In this document: positions 14,534-23,189 of the stretch, piece by piece
Position numbering within the stretch: position 1 is the stretch's first letter
Layout: the number at the start of each line of letters is the position of its first letter
IMG/VR virus record: IMGVR_UViG_3300005253_000115
Coordinates: 1-27,401 of that record
Reading direction: 5' to 3' (one strand)
DNA from: a virus
DNA length: 27,401 nucleotides
Translations under genes and position numbers: made by a program
Notes under the pieces: model-generated
What the model was told of the DNA's origin: nothing
Seen by the model: only the letters and a program-made list of their open reading frames with translations
Database searches by the model: none

Positions 14534-15196
14534 ATGGCCGCTTATTATACGACTGCGAAAATGGTCGATTTAATAGAATTATATGTAAATAAATTCAATG
14601 ATGAACAAAAAGAAGTATTGAATGCCACCAGACCGTTAATAACTGCTTTATTAAATAGAGGGCAACTTGAAGTAGTTGGTTTGATGGATAGGCGTAATGT
14701 TGATATACTTGATGCAAAACAAACAGTAACGGTAGATGGCAGCGGTGCTTATGCTTTAGGGTCTTTGACAAGTGCTGCTTATAATGGAGCTGAGAGTGTA
14801 GATGAAGTATTTATAGTAGCAGGGAAATACTGCATATTTAAAGATTTCGATGAATATAAGGATATGGTTAATGCTGATTATACTTTCTCTGCAAATGAAC
14901 CAGTATGTTATTTCCGGGGCGAAAGTGTTTATGTAGAACCATATGTAGCTTCGACCACACAACTTACTATTTATTACATGAAAACACCGACAACTCATGT
15001 TGATGGTTCCGGTACGCCGACAGCATTTAGTCAGCCTGTATTAGAAATAATAATTGTATATACCGCTCATTTGCTTTTTGATTATTTACAAAATCCAACA
15101 TTATCAGATAAAGTTCTAAACAAAGCATATTCTTTGATGAATGTAATGAATGAAAAACAGATAGTCATAGGTGAAAAAGAGGCAGGACTTGATTAA
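14534..15196 (+). CDS. Neck or adaptor-like protein
   Basis: This 220-residue protein begins one base after the adaptor stop. The N-terminal third is helical (A-T-R-P-L-I-T-A-L-L-N-R-G-Q-L-E-V-V-G-L). A beta section containing V-Y-V-E-P-Y-V and T-I-Y-Y-M-K-T-P-T follows, then a C-terminal helix pair (I-V-Y-T-A-H-L-L-F-D-Y-L). The same layout recurs in the two proteins at 20428 and 21094, suggesting a small family of ring-forming neck proteins. Assignment is by position and architecture. Confidence 0.68.
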   Translation: MAAYYTTAKMVDLIELYVNKFNDEQKEVLNATRPLITALLNRGQLEVVGLMDRRNVDILDAKQTVTVDGSGAYALGSLTSAAYNGAESVDEVFIVAGKYCIFKDFDEYKDMVNADYTFSANEPVCYFRGESVYVEPYVASTTQLTIYYMKTPTTHVDGSGTPTAFSQPVLEIIIVYTAHLLFDYLQNPTLSDKVLNKAYSLMNVMNEKQIVIGEKEAGLD

Positions 15197-17079
15197 TGGC
15201 TAACGAATATATACATGATTTAGACGCAATAGGAGCGGTAGATGATGGTTCTTTGCTTGCAATAGAGGATACAGGCTCTCCGACTGATTTAAAGAAAGTT
15301 ACTGCTGCTACTTTCCAAGCATATTTAACAATTAATGTAGCGAGTCAGGTAACAGGTACTTTAGCAGTCACTAATGGCGGGACAGGCAATGCCACATTAA
15401 CCGCTGATAGGGTGTTATTGTCTAATTTAACTGTTCCGACTGCTGCAATTGCTGTATCAACGATTACAAGAACAGAGCTTGAAACTTTAAATAATATATC
15501 AAGCAATATACAAGACCAAATAGATGGCATACTTGACGGATGTACATTCACAGGCGATGTGGGAATAGGGGTAGCTCCTTCTGTACCTTTACATGTTGGT
15601 TCTGACTCCGATTGTTCTGTTTATTTTGATGAGGCTGTGGACGCTACCGGAGGTGTTGATTTTAGATTACGTAAAGCCAGAAATACAATGGCTAGCCCTA
15701 CTGCAGTTTTAGCAAATGATTTGCTGGGTGGGTTGTCATGGTATGGATACGATGGCAGTAGTTACGATTATGGTGCAGGAATAAGAACATTAGTATCAGC
15801 TATTGCTGCTGGTAATTTAAGTACTTCTCTTGAGTTTCGAACTGTTAGTGCTGGTTCCGCAGCAACGAATATGACACTTAATAAAGATGGTGATTTAACT
15901 ATCTTGGGTGATTTATATATAAACGGTGGCGATATAAGTGCAGGTGTAGATATAACCACGCAAGGTGTTTTGAAACTTTATGGGGATAATGCAGGCGGCG
16001 GCGGTGCTTCTTATTGGTATAACAGTGATAACGATGATGGAACTGTTGAATATTGGAAGATGATACCTACAGGCATTGGGGCTGCAAATGCAATGAATTT
16101 TGGTCCTGATACAGACCTTAATGCATTTATTTTTGGCAATGATGGTGATTTCACAATAGCTGGTGATTTAACTGGAGTGGTAGGTACATTTTCGGGTGCG
16201 GTAAGTGGAGTAGCAGGAACGTTCACAGGTAATCTTATTAGTGGCGTAGATGATACTACTCAAGGTTTACATAGGCTTTATGGTGATAATGGTGCAAATG
16301 GCGGAGCTTCTTATTGGTATAATGGGGTAACAGATCATGGCGTTGTCCAATATTGGAAATTACAACCTACAGGTATAGGCGCTGCAAACGAATTATATCT
16401 TGGTCCTGATACAGATCCCAATGCTTTTGTTTTTTCTGATGATGGGGATTTCACAATAGCTGGTGATTTAACTGCTTCCGGTGGTAATGTATTTGCAGGT
16501 GCAGATGATGTTACACGAGGATCATTATTTGCTTATGGAAACAATTCTACTCTTAATGGCCGTCTTTTTTTATTTAACAGTGCCGACAATGATACCAATG
16601 AAGAATATTACATTTTTTCTGCTGCCGGCGATAACCTCAATATAGGCCCAGAAAATTATCAAAGTGCTCTTGTTCTTAGTAGGTTGGGTGATTTAACTAT
16701 AGCGGGTGATTTTGCCTTATCAGGAACGGTCGATGGAGTTGATATAGCCGCTCGTGACCATGCTGAATCCCACACCCATGATTCGCATACTGGAACTTTA
16801 TCTGTTAATGAGGGCGGAACAGGAGTGACAAGTTTTTCTGCTGATAGAGTTTTGTTATCTAATCTAACAACACCTTCTGGTGATTTGAGAGTATCGCCAA
16901 TCACAGGTGTTGAGCTTAACTATTTAAATAATGTAAACTCTAATATAAGAACGCATATGGATAACTCGTCTGCCCATCATACTAAATATTCACCATCAGG
17001 TTCTACTACAAGTTTTGTCATAGGTATTACACAATATAATTTTACGAATGGTCTTATGACAAGTTTCCATACTGCTTAA
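15196..17079 (+). CDS. Repeat-containing tail fibre protein
   Basis: This 627-residue protein overlaps the previous stop by one base. The N terminus (Y-I-H-D-L-D-A-I-G-A-V-D-D-G-S-L-L-A-I) looks like a virion attachment region. Two exact-period 100-residue repeats begin at residues 250 and 350, each running from T-T-Q-G through Y-G-D-N, G-A-S-Y-W-Y-N, P-T-G-I-G-A-A-N and G-P-D-T-D to D-G-D-F-T-I-A-G-D-L-T. A third, shorter and diverged copy starts near 435. A separate motif, G-G-T-G...A-D-R-V-L-L-S-N-L-T, occurs near both ends. The His-rich stretch D-H-A-E-S-H-T-H-D-S-H may bind metal, as in some trimeric fibres. It is likely involved in host recognition. Confidence 0.8.
   Translation: MANEYIHDLDAIGAVDDGSLLAIEDTGSPTDLKKVTAATFQAYLTINVASQVTGTLAVTNGGTGNATLTADRVLLSNLTVPTAAIAVSTITRTELETLNNISSNIQDQIDGILDGCTFTGDVGIGVAPSVPLHVGSDSDCSVYFDEAVDATGGVDFRLRKARNTMASPTAVLANDLLGGLSWYGYDGSSYDYGAGIRTLVSAIAAGNLSTSLEFRTVSAGSAATNMTLNKDGDLTILGDLYINGGDISAGVDITTQGVLKLYGDNAGGGGASYWYNSDNDDGTVEYWKMIPTGIGAANAMNFGPDTDLNAFIFGNDGDFTIAGDLTGVVGTFSGAVSGVAGTFTGNLISGVDDTTQGLHRLYGDNGANGGASYWYNGVTDHGVVQYWKLQPTGIGAANELYLGPDTDPNAFVFSDDGDFTIAGDLTASGGNVFAGADDVTRGSLFAYGNNSTLNGRLFLFNSADNDTNEEYYIFSAAGDNLNIGPENYQSALVLSRLGDLTIAGDFALSGTVDGVDIAARDHAESHTHDSHTGTLSVNEGGTGVTSFSADRVLLSNLTTPSGDLRVSPITGVELNYLNNVNSNIRTHMDNSSAHHTKYSPSGSTTSFVIGITQYNFTNGLMTSFHTA
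15943..16713 (+). repeat. Tandem repeats inside the fibre gene
   Basis: Copy 1 is 15943-16173 and copy 2 is 16243-16473, exactly 300 bases apart. Both contain GCTTCTTATTGGTATAA and TTCACAATAGCTGGTGATTT. Copy 3, 16498-16713, is diverged and shorter. The period keeps the reading frame. Confidence 0.85.
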
Positions 17080-17095
17080 CTAAAGGAGAGAAGAA

Positions 17096-17317
17096 ATGCA
17101 GAAAGATGTAGAGTTATTAATTATTAGAAAAAGAGCTTTAATGAACGAGAGTTTTTCTAAATCGAATGTATATCAGGCAGAAGGTCAAGAACTTGTTGAA
17201 GAAATTAATAGTTTGGTTGAACTTATTGATAAAAAAAATAAACTTGAAATACAGAATCAAGCATTAATGAAAGAACTTGAATCTCTTAAGGCGAAGATAG
17301 ATAAAAAGAGAAAATAA
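17096..17317 (+). CDS. Small coiled-coil protein
   Basis: This 73-residue protein is strongly charged, with heptad-like Leu/Ile spacing from residue 30 on (E-L-V-E-E-I-N-S-L-V-E-L-I-D-K, then L-M-K-E-L-E-S-L-K-A-K-I-D). It is probably a dimeric or trimeric coiled coil. AAAGGAG precedes the ATG. Lying just after the fibre gene, it could be a fibre chaperone or a needle-like accessory, but no family was recognised. Confidence 0.7.
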   Translation: MQKDVELLIIRKRALMNESFSKSNVYQAEGQELVEEINSLVELIDKKNKLEIQNQALMKELESLKAKIDKKRK

Positions 17318-17511
17318 TGGCAATATTTGGTAATTTAAAAACTAGTCCGACAGATTTACTATTAACAGCACCAGGGACTAATTTGATTACCAATACATTA
17401 CAAGATGATGTAGCTTTTTATTTTGAGCGTATAACTATAACATATGGCAAAGATGGCGATATAGAACATGACAAATTATCTGGACGTAAACAGAATAACT
17501 TTTACGGATAA
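17317..17511 (+). CDS. Hypothetical protein (64 aa)
   Basis: This protein starts on the last base of the previous stop (TAATG). It contains T-D-L-L-L-T-A-P-G-T-N-L-I and I-T-I-T-Y-G-K-D-G-D-I, and looks mainly beta. The downstream gene begins inside its last 44 bases in another frame. It was not recognised. It could be a small structural protein, or the shortened remainder of a longer one. Confidence 0.55.
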   Translation: MAIFGNLKTSPTDLLLTAPGTNLITNTLQDDVAFYFERITITYGKDGDIEHDKLSGRKQNNFYG

Positions 17512-17746
17512 CACGGATATGCCGATTATCGATATTAGAGATTTTTCGGGTGTATATAGTAATGCTGATGTAGAGGACATACCCGAAAATATGCTTACTG
17601 AATTGAAGAATTTACGCCCTTATCATGGTAGATTAATAAAAACACATGGTTTCGGTGTTAAAATATCAGATGCGACATTAAGAATATTGGATAATTTAAT
17701 AACTTATATAAATAGTAATATTGCCAGTGATGGTAATACTGATTAA
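17468..17746 (+). CDS. Large tail protein, N-terminal part (ends at in-frame TAA)
   Basis: These 92 residues (N-R-I-T-F-T-D-N-T-D-M-P-I-I-D-I-R-D-F onward, with L-K-N-L-R-P-Y-H-G and L-I-T-Y-I-N-S-N-I) look like the opening of the 845-residue protein that follows. The TAA at 17744-17746 is in the same frame, and coding continues directly after it as I-Y-L-G-Y-Y-V. It may be a nonsense mutation, an assembly error or a genuine split. The ATG lacks a good ribosome binding site and overlaps the previous gene. Confidence 0.6.
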   Translation: MTNYLDVNRITFTDNTDMPIIDIRDFSGVYSNADVEDIPENMLTELKNLRPYHGRLIKTHGFGVKISDATLRILDNLITYINSNIASDGNTD

Positions 17747-17785
17747 ATTTATCTTGGATATTATGTAACGACCAATACAGCAACT

Positions 17786-20323
17786 ATGACCGAAACAACC
17801 ATAGCTTTCGTTGATTCTGACCCTGACACTATAACCGATAGCGGAAACGCTTTTGTTTCTAATGGGTTTTTGGCCGGCGAAATTATTAATGTATCTGGAA
17901 GTACAAATAATGATGGTGATTACAGAGTGCAAACGGTTGCTGTTGGTACTTTAACACTTGCTGGTGATGATGCTTTAACTACCGAAGGTGCAAGTGCAAG
18001 TGTAACTATTTCGGTTGTGACATATAGCGTTACATTATTTGGATATAAAACAACCGGTTCTGCGTGGGATTTTCTTGGTGATTTAACCGATTTTGTCATT
18101 GATGGCACTTATTATCATAAAAACGCCAAGAATCCGACATTTACATATAATGAATCATTGAGGTTGCTTCCTAGTAATGTAAGTAAAGCTGATGGCACAA
18201 ATGAATCGAAAGGTATATGGGTGGGATATATTAATAGGTCTTTGTTTGACGGTCTCTATACTCCTACTGCAAAATTCTATGATTATGATGTAACTCCAAC
18301 AAAGCCAGTCTTTGAACCATTTACTACGCTTGAATATGCTTATACAGGGAGCGGTAGTGCTGATGCCGATAATTATTGGTATAAATATTCTTATGTTTAT
18401 GATGGGAACCAAGAGAGTTTATTATCGGATACTGTTTACCATTGGGATGTAAGTGGTGTTGATAAATTTCTACAAATAGCATTATTGTTACGATCACCAA
18501 CAATAACACCCAATAGCAGAATTACTGGATTAAAAGTTTATAGAGCAACAGCAATAGGTAGCACATATGAATTATTAACTTTTGTGGATTTATTAAGACC
18601 TGCATCTGCTGTTCCCACTGAAACAACTGGTGTTTACAATGCTGACGATAGAGTATGTATACCCGCATTAACGACTTATAATTTTAACGCTGGTTTTACT
18701 TATAAAATAAGTTTTAATACTGGAGCCAATAAATATGAGATTACCAATCCAGGAGCAGGTACGGGTTCTACAGTTTTCGTATTTACTGCACATACAACAG
18801 CAAGTGATGATTGGGATGTTGATTGGGAATTATATCACAGCGATGATGCGTATGCGGCTTCAGTAGCATCAAGCACGGATGGAGGCTCATACTGGGGAAC
18901 AAATACAATAGTTTCCGATACAGTTCATACTGAGGATTCATTAGTAGGTGGCGTTATTTTCACTTTCGCAGGTCAAAGGGTTATAAAAAATAATATTAAT
19001 AAAGCTATTCGTGTTTATGACGCAGTTGCAGGAGTTAATAATTCGTATTACTCTATAGCAATACCATCGGAAGGATTATATTTATCAAGAGGTGCAACAA
19101 CTACGTATACTTATATTTATGATACTCTGCAAGTAACGCCTTCTGGTGAACATCCTCTGATTGGTGAAGTTTCTATAAAGGTTAATGGAAGATTTGCTGA
19201 AATGATAGGCGGTAGATTGTGGCAAGCAAACATCGTTCTAGACCCTGGCAATAAAGGCGAAATACATGAAGATTGGGCTACTTATTCAGAACTTTACCAG
19301 CCTGACGTCAATCCTGTTGAAAATGCCAAATTTGTACCAGACCGAGAAGGTGGAGAAATAACAGGAATCGCACAAGTGTTTGGGAATCCGGTATTCTTAA
19401 AGAAACAGGCAATTATAAGACTTGATGTTACAATAGCACCCGGAACGCCATCTACTTGGAAAACAATAGAATCGCCTCATAATATAGGTAACATAGCTCC
19501 TAATGGAAGTATAACTGTATTAGGTGATTTATATATTGTTTATTATGATGGAATTTATAGAATTAAACCAAGTAATTATGCAGAATCAGATAATACGCCT
19601 ACTGAAAATTTGAGAATATCTGAGCCTATTACTGATACTTTTGACAATATGACAAATGCCGAAAAAGTATTAGTTAAATGCGAGTATGACCAAAACCTTA
19701 GTGAAATACTTTATATATTTCCGCTATCGGCAGGTGACGAAATGTGGGCATATAATATTAATTCAGAGCAATGGAGAGAGATAGAAACAGGACAAACATT
19801 TAACGAAAATTCGATGTTCGCACTTGACGAAGTTGCTGATGTTATGGCATACGATTCTGCTGACCAGAAAGTTTATTCTCTTGCTGTTGAGGAAGACGTT
19901 GATATAGAATTTCATACGAAAACATTCCCAATATCTTTTAAACGGTCTCAATTAGTTAAATATCTTACAGTACGTTACAAATCAGATGAAACGATAACAT
20001 TAGATGTTTATTCTGATATAGTATTTAGTGAAGGTGATTTGGTAGATGCAAAAACGTATAGAATACATGCTAGTACGGGTGGTCTTGATATGACGAATAT
20101 CGGAGCCGCAAATAATAATGTAGGTACTGATTTTACTTGTGCTGGCGGTGTAACCCCAACATCTTGGGGGACTGGCTCAATAGTTCAAACCAGTCCAATA
20201 GCAACAAAAACTTTACCTGTGCATCATGAAGCGCTGGGTTCGCGAGTTCTATCTGAAATTCTCAACGAGTTGAAAAATGAACAAAATCTGAACATATTGA
20301 TTTTAAGCGTTGTTGGGCGTTAA
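17786..20323 (+). CDS. Large tail protein, main part
   Basis: These 845 residues share the frame of the segment ending at 17746; the ATG at 17786 has no ribosome binding site, so one gene of about 950 residues is more likely. A beta module (T-I-T-D-S-G-N-A-F-V-S-N-G-F, then V-S-G-S-T-N-N-D-G-D-Y-R-V) comes first. A tail-protein core follows: Y-Y-H-K-N-A-K-N-P, R-L-L-P-S-N-V-S-K-A-D-G-T-N, W-V-G-Y-I-N-R, L-K-V-Y-R-A-T, R-L-W-Q-A-N-I-V-L-D-P-G, Y-D-G-I-Y-R-I. This resembles large stabilising or tube-like proteins of podoviruses that sit below the adaptor. The last ten or so codons are read from DNA that encodes part of an HNH gene in another frame, so the native C terminus has probably been replaced. 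Confidence 0.72.
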   Translation: MTETTIAFVDSDPDTITDSGNAFVSNGFLAGEIINVSGSTNNDGDYRVQTVAVGTLTLAGDDALTTEGASASVTISVVTYSVTLFGYKTTGSAWDFLGDLTDFVIDGTYYHKNAKNPTFTYNESLRLLPSNVSKADGTNESKGIWVGYINRSLFDGLYTPTAKFYDYDVTPTKPVFEPFTTLEYAYTGSGSADADNYWYKYSYVYDGNQESLLSDTVYHWDVSGVDKFLQIALLLRSPTITPNSRITGLKVYRATAIGSTYELLTFVDLLRPASAVPTETTGVYNADDRVCIPALTTYNFNAGFTYKISFNTGANKYEITNPGAGTGSTVFVFTAHTTASDDWDVDWELYHSDDAYAASVASSTDGGSYWGTNTIVSDTVHTEDSLVGGVIFTFAGQRVIKNNINKAIRVYDAVAGVNNSYYSIAIPSEGLYLSRGATTTYTYIYDTLQVTPSGEHPLIGEVSIKVNGRFAEMIGGRLWQANIVLDPGNKGEIHEDWATYSELYQPDVNPVENAKFVPDREGGEITGIAQVFGNPVFLKKQAIIRLDVTIAPGTPSTWKTIESPHNIGNIAPNGSITVLGDLYIVYYDGIYRIKPSNYAESDNTPTENLRISEPITDTFDNMTNAEKVLVKCEYDQNLSEILYIFPLSAGDEMWAYNINSEQWREIETGQTFNENSMFALDEVADVMAYDSADQKVYSLAVEEDVDIEFHTKTFPISFKRSQLVKYLTVRYKSDETITLDVYSDIVFSEGDLVDAKTYRIHASTGGLDMTNIGAANNNVGTDFTCAGGVTPTSWGTGSIVQTSPIATKTLPVHHEALGSRVLSEILNELKNEQNLNILILSVVGR

Positions 20324-20409
20324 CCAATTTCCAACCAATGTGGGCTAAAGAAAATATGAAGAAAAGCAACAAATTAATAAATGACTTTCAGTTAAGTGTG
20401 TCAATATAA
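20293..20409 (+). pseudogene. HNH endonuclease gene remnant (3' end)
   Basis: In a frame different from the upstream tail gene, 38 codons plus a stop align without gaps to the C terminus of the HNH endonuclease ending at 12545, with 24 of 38 residues identical. Key motifs are H-I-D-F-K-R-C-W-A-L-T-N-F-Q-P-M-W and E-N-M-K-K-S-N-K-L. Upstream the frame closes at TGA (20278-20280), and the catalytic D-H is missing. The first 31 bases overlap the end of the tail gene. It is a decayed homing endonuclease gene. Confidence 0.88.
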
Positions 20410-20427
20410 AATAGAAGGAGATAAATT

Positions 20428-21081
20428 ATGGCTGCAGGTGACATAAGTGACGGAATGGTTGCGAGATTAGGAATAAGACTTGAAGATGAAGAGGAAAACA
20501 CATATGTAGAAGCAATGAAATTAACAGCTTTGAATTCAGCACAACTATATGTTGCGAGAATAATAAATAAAGCATATATATCAGAACTTGAAGTATTGGA
20601 TACTGCAAGAGCACAAACAGCTAATGCTCTTGCGTATTCAGCACTTGACGGGGGGTCAAGTACATTGCTTGGCAATAGTGATGATTATATTATTTCTGTG
20701 CAGGATAATTCATCTAGCAAATATTTATCAAAAACAACAATTGAAGAATTAAAAGCGTTAGAAAATTCAGACATTGCTGGTGGTGCTACAAATATGTTGT
20801 GGTATGCTTTTGACGAAAAGGTAAACACAATAACTGGTGGTGGAGCAACTGATAGTATTATTGTTGTTTTTTTCGAAACACCGGCTACAATGACAACAAG
20901 CGTTGATCCCGTATTAGGTAAAGGATTGTATGACCTCATTGTAACACTGGCAGAAGCCGAATTATGGACACAGAGCGAAGAATTGCAACGTCATGTTGTA
21001 GCGTGGGAAAGCGCGATGCGCCAGATTAAAATATTGAATAATAAATATACGCCTCCAGTTGAAGTCGGACCAGGCAGATAA
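20428..21081 (+). CDS. Neck/adaptor-like protein, paralogue A
   Basis: This 217-residue protein opens M-A-A-G-D-I-S-D-G-M-V-A-R-L-G-I-R. It has an N-terminal helical part with a variable central beta section, then T-S-V-D-P-V-L-G-K-G-L-Y-D-L-I and A-E-A-E-L-W near the C terminus and I-L-N-N-K-Y at the end. The neighbouring gene repeats this plan. The layout also resembles the protein at 14534. AAGGAG gives a strong start. It may form a neck or tail ring; the exact partner cannot be seen. Confidence 0.7.
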   Translation: MAAGDISDGMVARLGIRLEDEEENTYVEAMKLTALNSAQLYVARIINKAYISELEVLDTARAQTANALAYSALDGGSSTLLGNSDDYIISVQDNSSSKYLSKTTIEELKALENSDIAGGATNMLWYAFDEKVNTITGGGATDSIIVVFFETPATMTTSVDPVLGKGLYDLIVTLAEAELWTQSEELQRHVVAWESAMRQIKILNNKYTPPVEVGPGR

Positions 21082-21093
21082 AGGAGATAAATT

Positions 21094-21744
21094 ATGGCTG
21101 CAGGAGATATTACAGATGCATTGGTAGATAAGTTGCAGATTCGTATGGAAAATCCTGAGGGTGATAAGTTCACCGATACTATGTGCATTAAAGCTTTAGA
21201 TTATTCTCACGTTACCGTGGCTCAATTATTGCGACCGGAATATTTGGCTGAATTTCAGATAGCCGATACAGCGAAAACAATGTCATCGTTCAAATTAACA
21301 ATAGCTACACTTACGAATACGCCCTTTAATTATAATGAGGGTATTATAATGGTAAAAGACGATAATTCTGGAGAGTATTTGCAGCGTGTACATCCCGGAA
21401 GATTGCGTAGATATGAAAATACTTTGCTTGCTGCCGGAGCAACGAATAAAGTTTATTGGATGCTTGCTGGATCGATAAGAGTTTCTGTTGGCGGTAGCGC
21501 AACTGACAATATATCAGTTTATTATATTAGAATACCATCTGAGTTAAGTACTGATGTTGATCCATTGTTAAATTCTTTCTTCCACAATATAATGTTAAAT
21601 TTTGCGGAAGCGCAACTTTGGGCTACAAACAAGAGTTTAGAAAGAAGGAAAGTAAAACTTGAAGAAGCATACGCTCAGATAGAGATATTGAACAGTAAGT
21701 ATACTGTGCCTCTGGGAATTGGCGTAACTGACAGAAATAGGTAG
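21094..21744 (+). CDS. Neck/adaptor-like protein, paralogue B
   Basis: This 216-residue protein is the tandem relative of the preceding one. It starts M-A-A-G-D-I-T-D-A-L-V-D-K-L-Q-I-R, carries A-G-A-T-N-K-V-Y-W-M and I-S-V-Y-Y-I-R-I-P-S-E-L-S-T-D-V-D-P, and ends A-E-A-Q-L-W...I-L-N-S-K-Y. The bases around the start (AAGGAGATAAATTATGGCTG) are identical to those of its neighbour. The pair probably arose by gene duplication and divergence and may build a mixed ring. Confidence 0.7.
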   Translation: MAAGDITDALVDKLQIRMENPEGDKFTDTMCIKALDYSHVTVAQLLRPEYLAEFQIADTAKTMSSFKLTIATLTNTPFNYNEGIIMVKDDNSGEYLQRVHPGRLRRYENTLLAAGATNKVYWMLAGSIRVSVGGSATDNISVYYIRIPSELSTDVDPLLNSFFHNIMLNFAEAQLWATNKSLERRKVKLEEAYAQIEILNSKYTVPLGIGVTDRNR

Positions 21745-21753
21745 GAGGATATT

Positions 21754-22416
21754 ATGGGAGTAATTGGCGATTTACTTGGTTTGTATGGCAAAAAGAAAGC
21801 TAAACCAAAACTTTTTGAGCATACTTATTCCGGAAGGTTTCTCAAAGATATATCAGAAAAAGGCATCTATAGCCCTGAAGTAAAAAGAAAGCTCTTGTCA
21901 GGCATGGGTTCGGAGCTTGGTGGCGTTGCATCACGGCGTAAAGCATCAACAAGAGGATACCTGGCAAGCAGGGGTATGACAAGCGGTATGGGAGGAACAT
22001 CGATAGCTGCAGCTCGCTTGTTAGATAAACCTAGCAGAGAAGTTGGTGAAACACTAGGCAGACAGTCTTTAAGACTAGATACCGAAAACGAAATGTTGAA
22101 ACTGCGTGCGGGAGAGAGCCTTGCGAGTGGTAAGACTAAAAGCAGAGAGAATAAACGTGCATGGCGTGCTGACTTCTGGGGAGGTGTGGGGAAAACAGCA
22201 GATGATGTTGTTGCTACGGGGACACAGGCCTATATGGGTGGCATGGCTGGCGGTCCATCTGCAATATTCCCATCGGCAGTTATGGGTGCAGAAAAATATG
22301 GAGAAATTGACCTTGATAGACAATACCAAGATGCACTTAATAATAATGACAAGGTAACTCAAGAGCAAATATTAATGCTAATGCTGATTCAAGCACAACG
22401 AGGGGGTTTACGATAA
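21754..22416 (+). CDS. Putative internal or ejection protein
   Basis: This 220-residue, basic, Gly/Ala/Ser-rich protein has an N-terminal K-K-K-A-K-P-K, a segment R-G-Y-L-A-S-R-G-M-T-S-G-M-G-G-T-S-I-A and helical stretches around L-G-R-Q-S-L-R-L-D-T-E-N-E-M-L-K-L. Proteins of this type often lie after the neck genes of podoviruses, at the position of DNA-transfer proteins such as P22 gp7. AGGAGG precedes the start. The ejection role is inferred from context and composition. Confidence 0.6.
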   Translation: MGVIGDLLGLYGKKKAKPKLFEHTYSGRFLKDISEKGIYSPEVKRKLLSGMGSELGGVASRRKASTRGYLASRGMTSGMGGTSIAAARLLDKPSREVGETLGRQSLRLDTENEMLKLRAGESLASGKTKSRENKRAWRADFWGGVGKTADDVVATGTQAYMGGMAGGPSAIFPSAVMGAEKYGEIDLDRQYQDALNNNDKVTQEQILMLMLIQAQRGGLR

Positions 22417-23189
22417 TGCCGAGGAGTGTAAGCGGTATAAAAGCAGCCCTTTCTATATTGCGCGGAGAAGATGATACTCCTAAAACTGAAAGGGAAAGGG
22501 TAACAACGCGGTTAAAAACACCAGAAGAAAGTTATGCTGATGACCCAATGCAAGGTTACGCTGATTCATTATATATGAAATTAAGGGGACCCAAATACGT
22601 TGCACCGCCAAAAGGCGTTTCTATTTCTGATTCACTTGAAGTTTATGGGACAAAGGCTAGGGATCTATTGAAAACGCCAGAAGAAAGGGCTACTGCGCAA
22701 ACAAGATATAAAATGTTTAAGGATGTAAGAGACGATATTGACCCATCGGCAGCATCCGCAGATACTATAGGTAGATTAAGGGAAAAGACTTTAAGTGATG
22801 ACCCAAAAGTTGCGGAAGAGGGAGTCACAGGATTACAAAAATTAAAAGCAGCGGAAAGAGCACCGAGAGTGCCTAAAGTACCTGTTGATTTAATAACTGC
22901 ACAGGGAAGATTAAGTTCCGCACTTTCCCGTAAGAATAAAATCAATACTACGAATGTTCTTACAGAAGAATTAATGGCTGAATTGAAAGAAAATCCTGCC
23001 ATGGGGTTATTGCTTGGGAATCTTGGTGTTGGTGACGAAATGGATGAAGCAACCCAACAATTACTTATAGATTCAATAGATGAAGAAGTTAATTATTGGA
23101 CAGATTACATAGAAGACAAGAAATTAAGTGACAAGTATTATATAGATAAAAACACAGGTAAAACGGTTATAAAGGGATTCTTGGAATGA
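22416..23189 (+). CDS. Helical hypothetical protein, possible ejection protein
   Basis: This 257-residue protein overlaps the previous stop by one base and the next ATG by four (ATGA). It is mostly helical and charged (L-K-T-P-E-E-S-Y-A-D-D-P and L-K-T-P-E-E-R-A-T-A-Q-T-R-Y). It ends in a strand-turn that includes D-K-N-T-G-K-T-V-I-K-G-F. A similar T-P-E-E-R-R-A-K-A-Q segment occurs in the next protein (about residues 167-176), hinting at shared origin or partner. No family was recognised. Confidence 0.65.
   Translation: MPRSVSGIKAALSILRGEDDTPKTERERVTTRLKTPEESYADDPMQGYADSLYMKLRGPKYVAPPKGVSISDSLEVYGTKARDLLKTPEERATAQTRYKMFKDVRDDIDPSAASADTIGRLREKTLSDDPKVAEEGVTGLQKLKAAERAPRVPKVPVDLITAQGRLSSALSRKNKINTTNVLTEELMAELKENPAMGLLLGNLGVGDEMDEATQQLLIDSIDEEVNYWTDYIEDKKLSDKYYIDKNTGKTVIKGFLE

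Noticed and set aside
15943-16713. CRISPR-like or regulatory repeat array
   Set aside because: The repeats are long, in frame and encode protein; they are fibre repeats.
17744-17746. Stop-codon reassignment (TAA read as an amino acid)
   Set aside because: Other genes here use TAA as their normal stop with closely following starts, so a general TAA recoding is not tenable.
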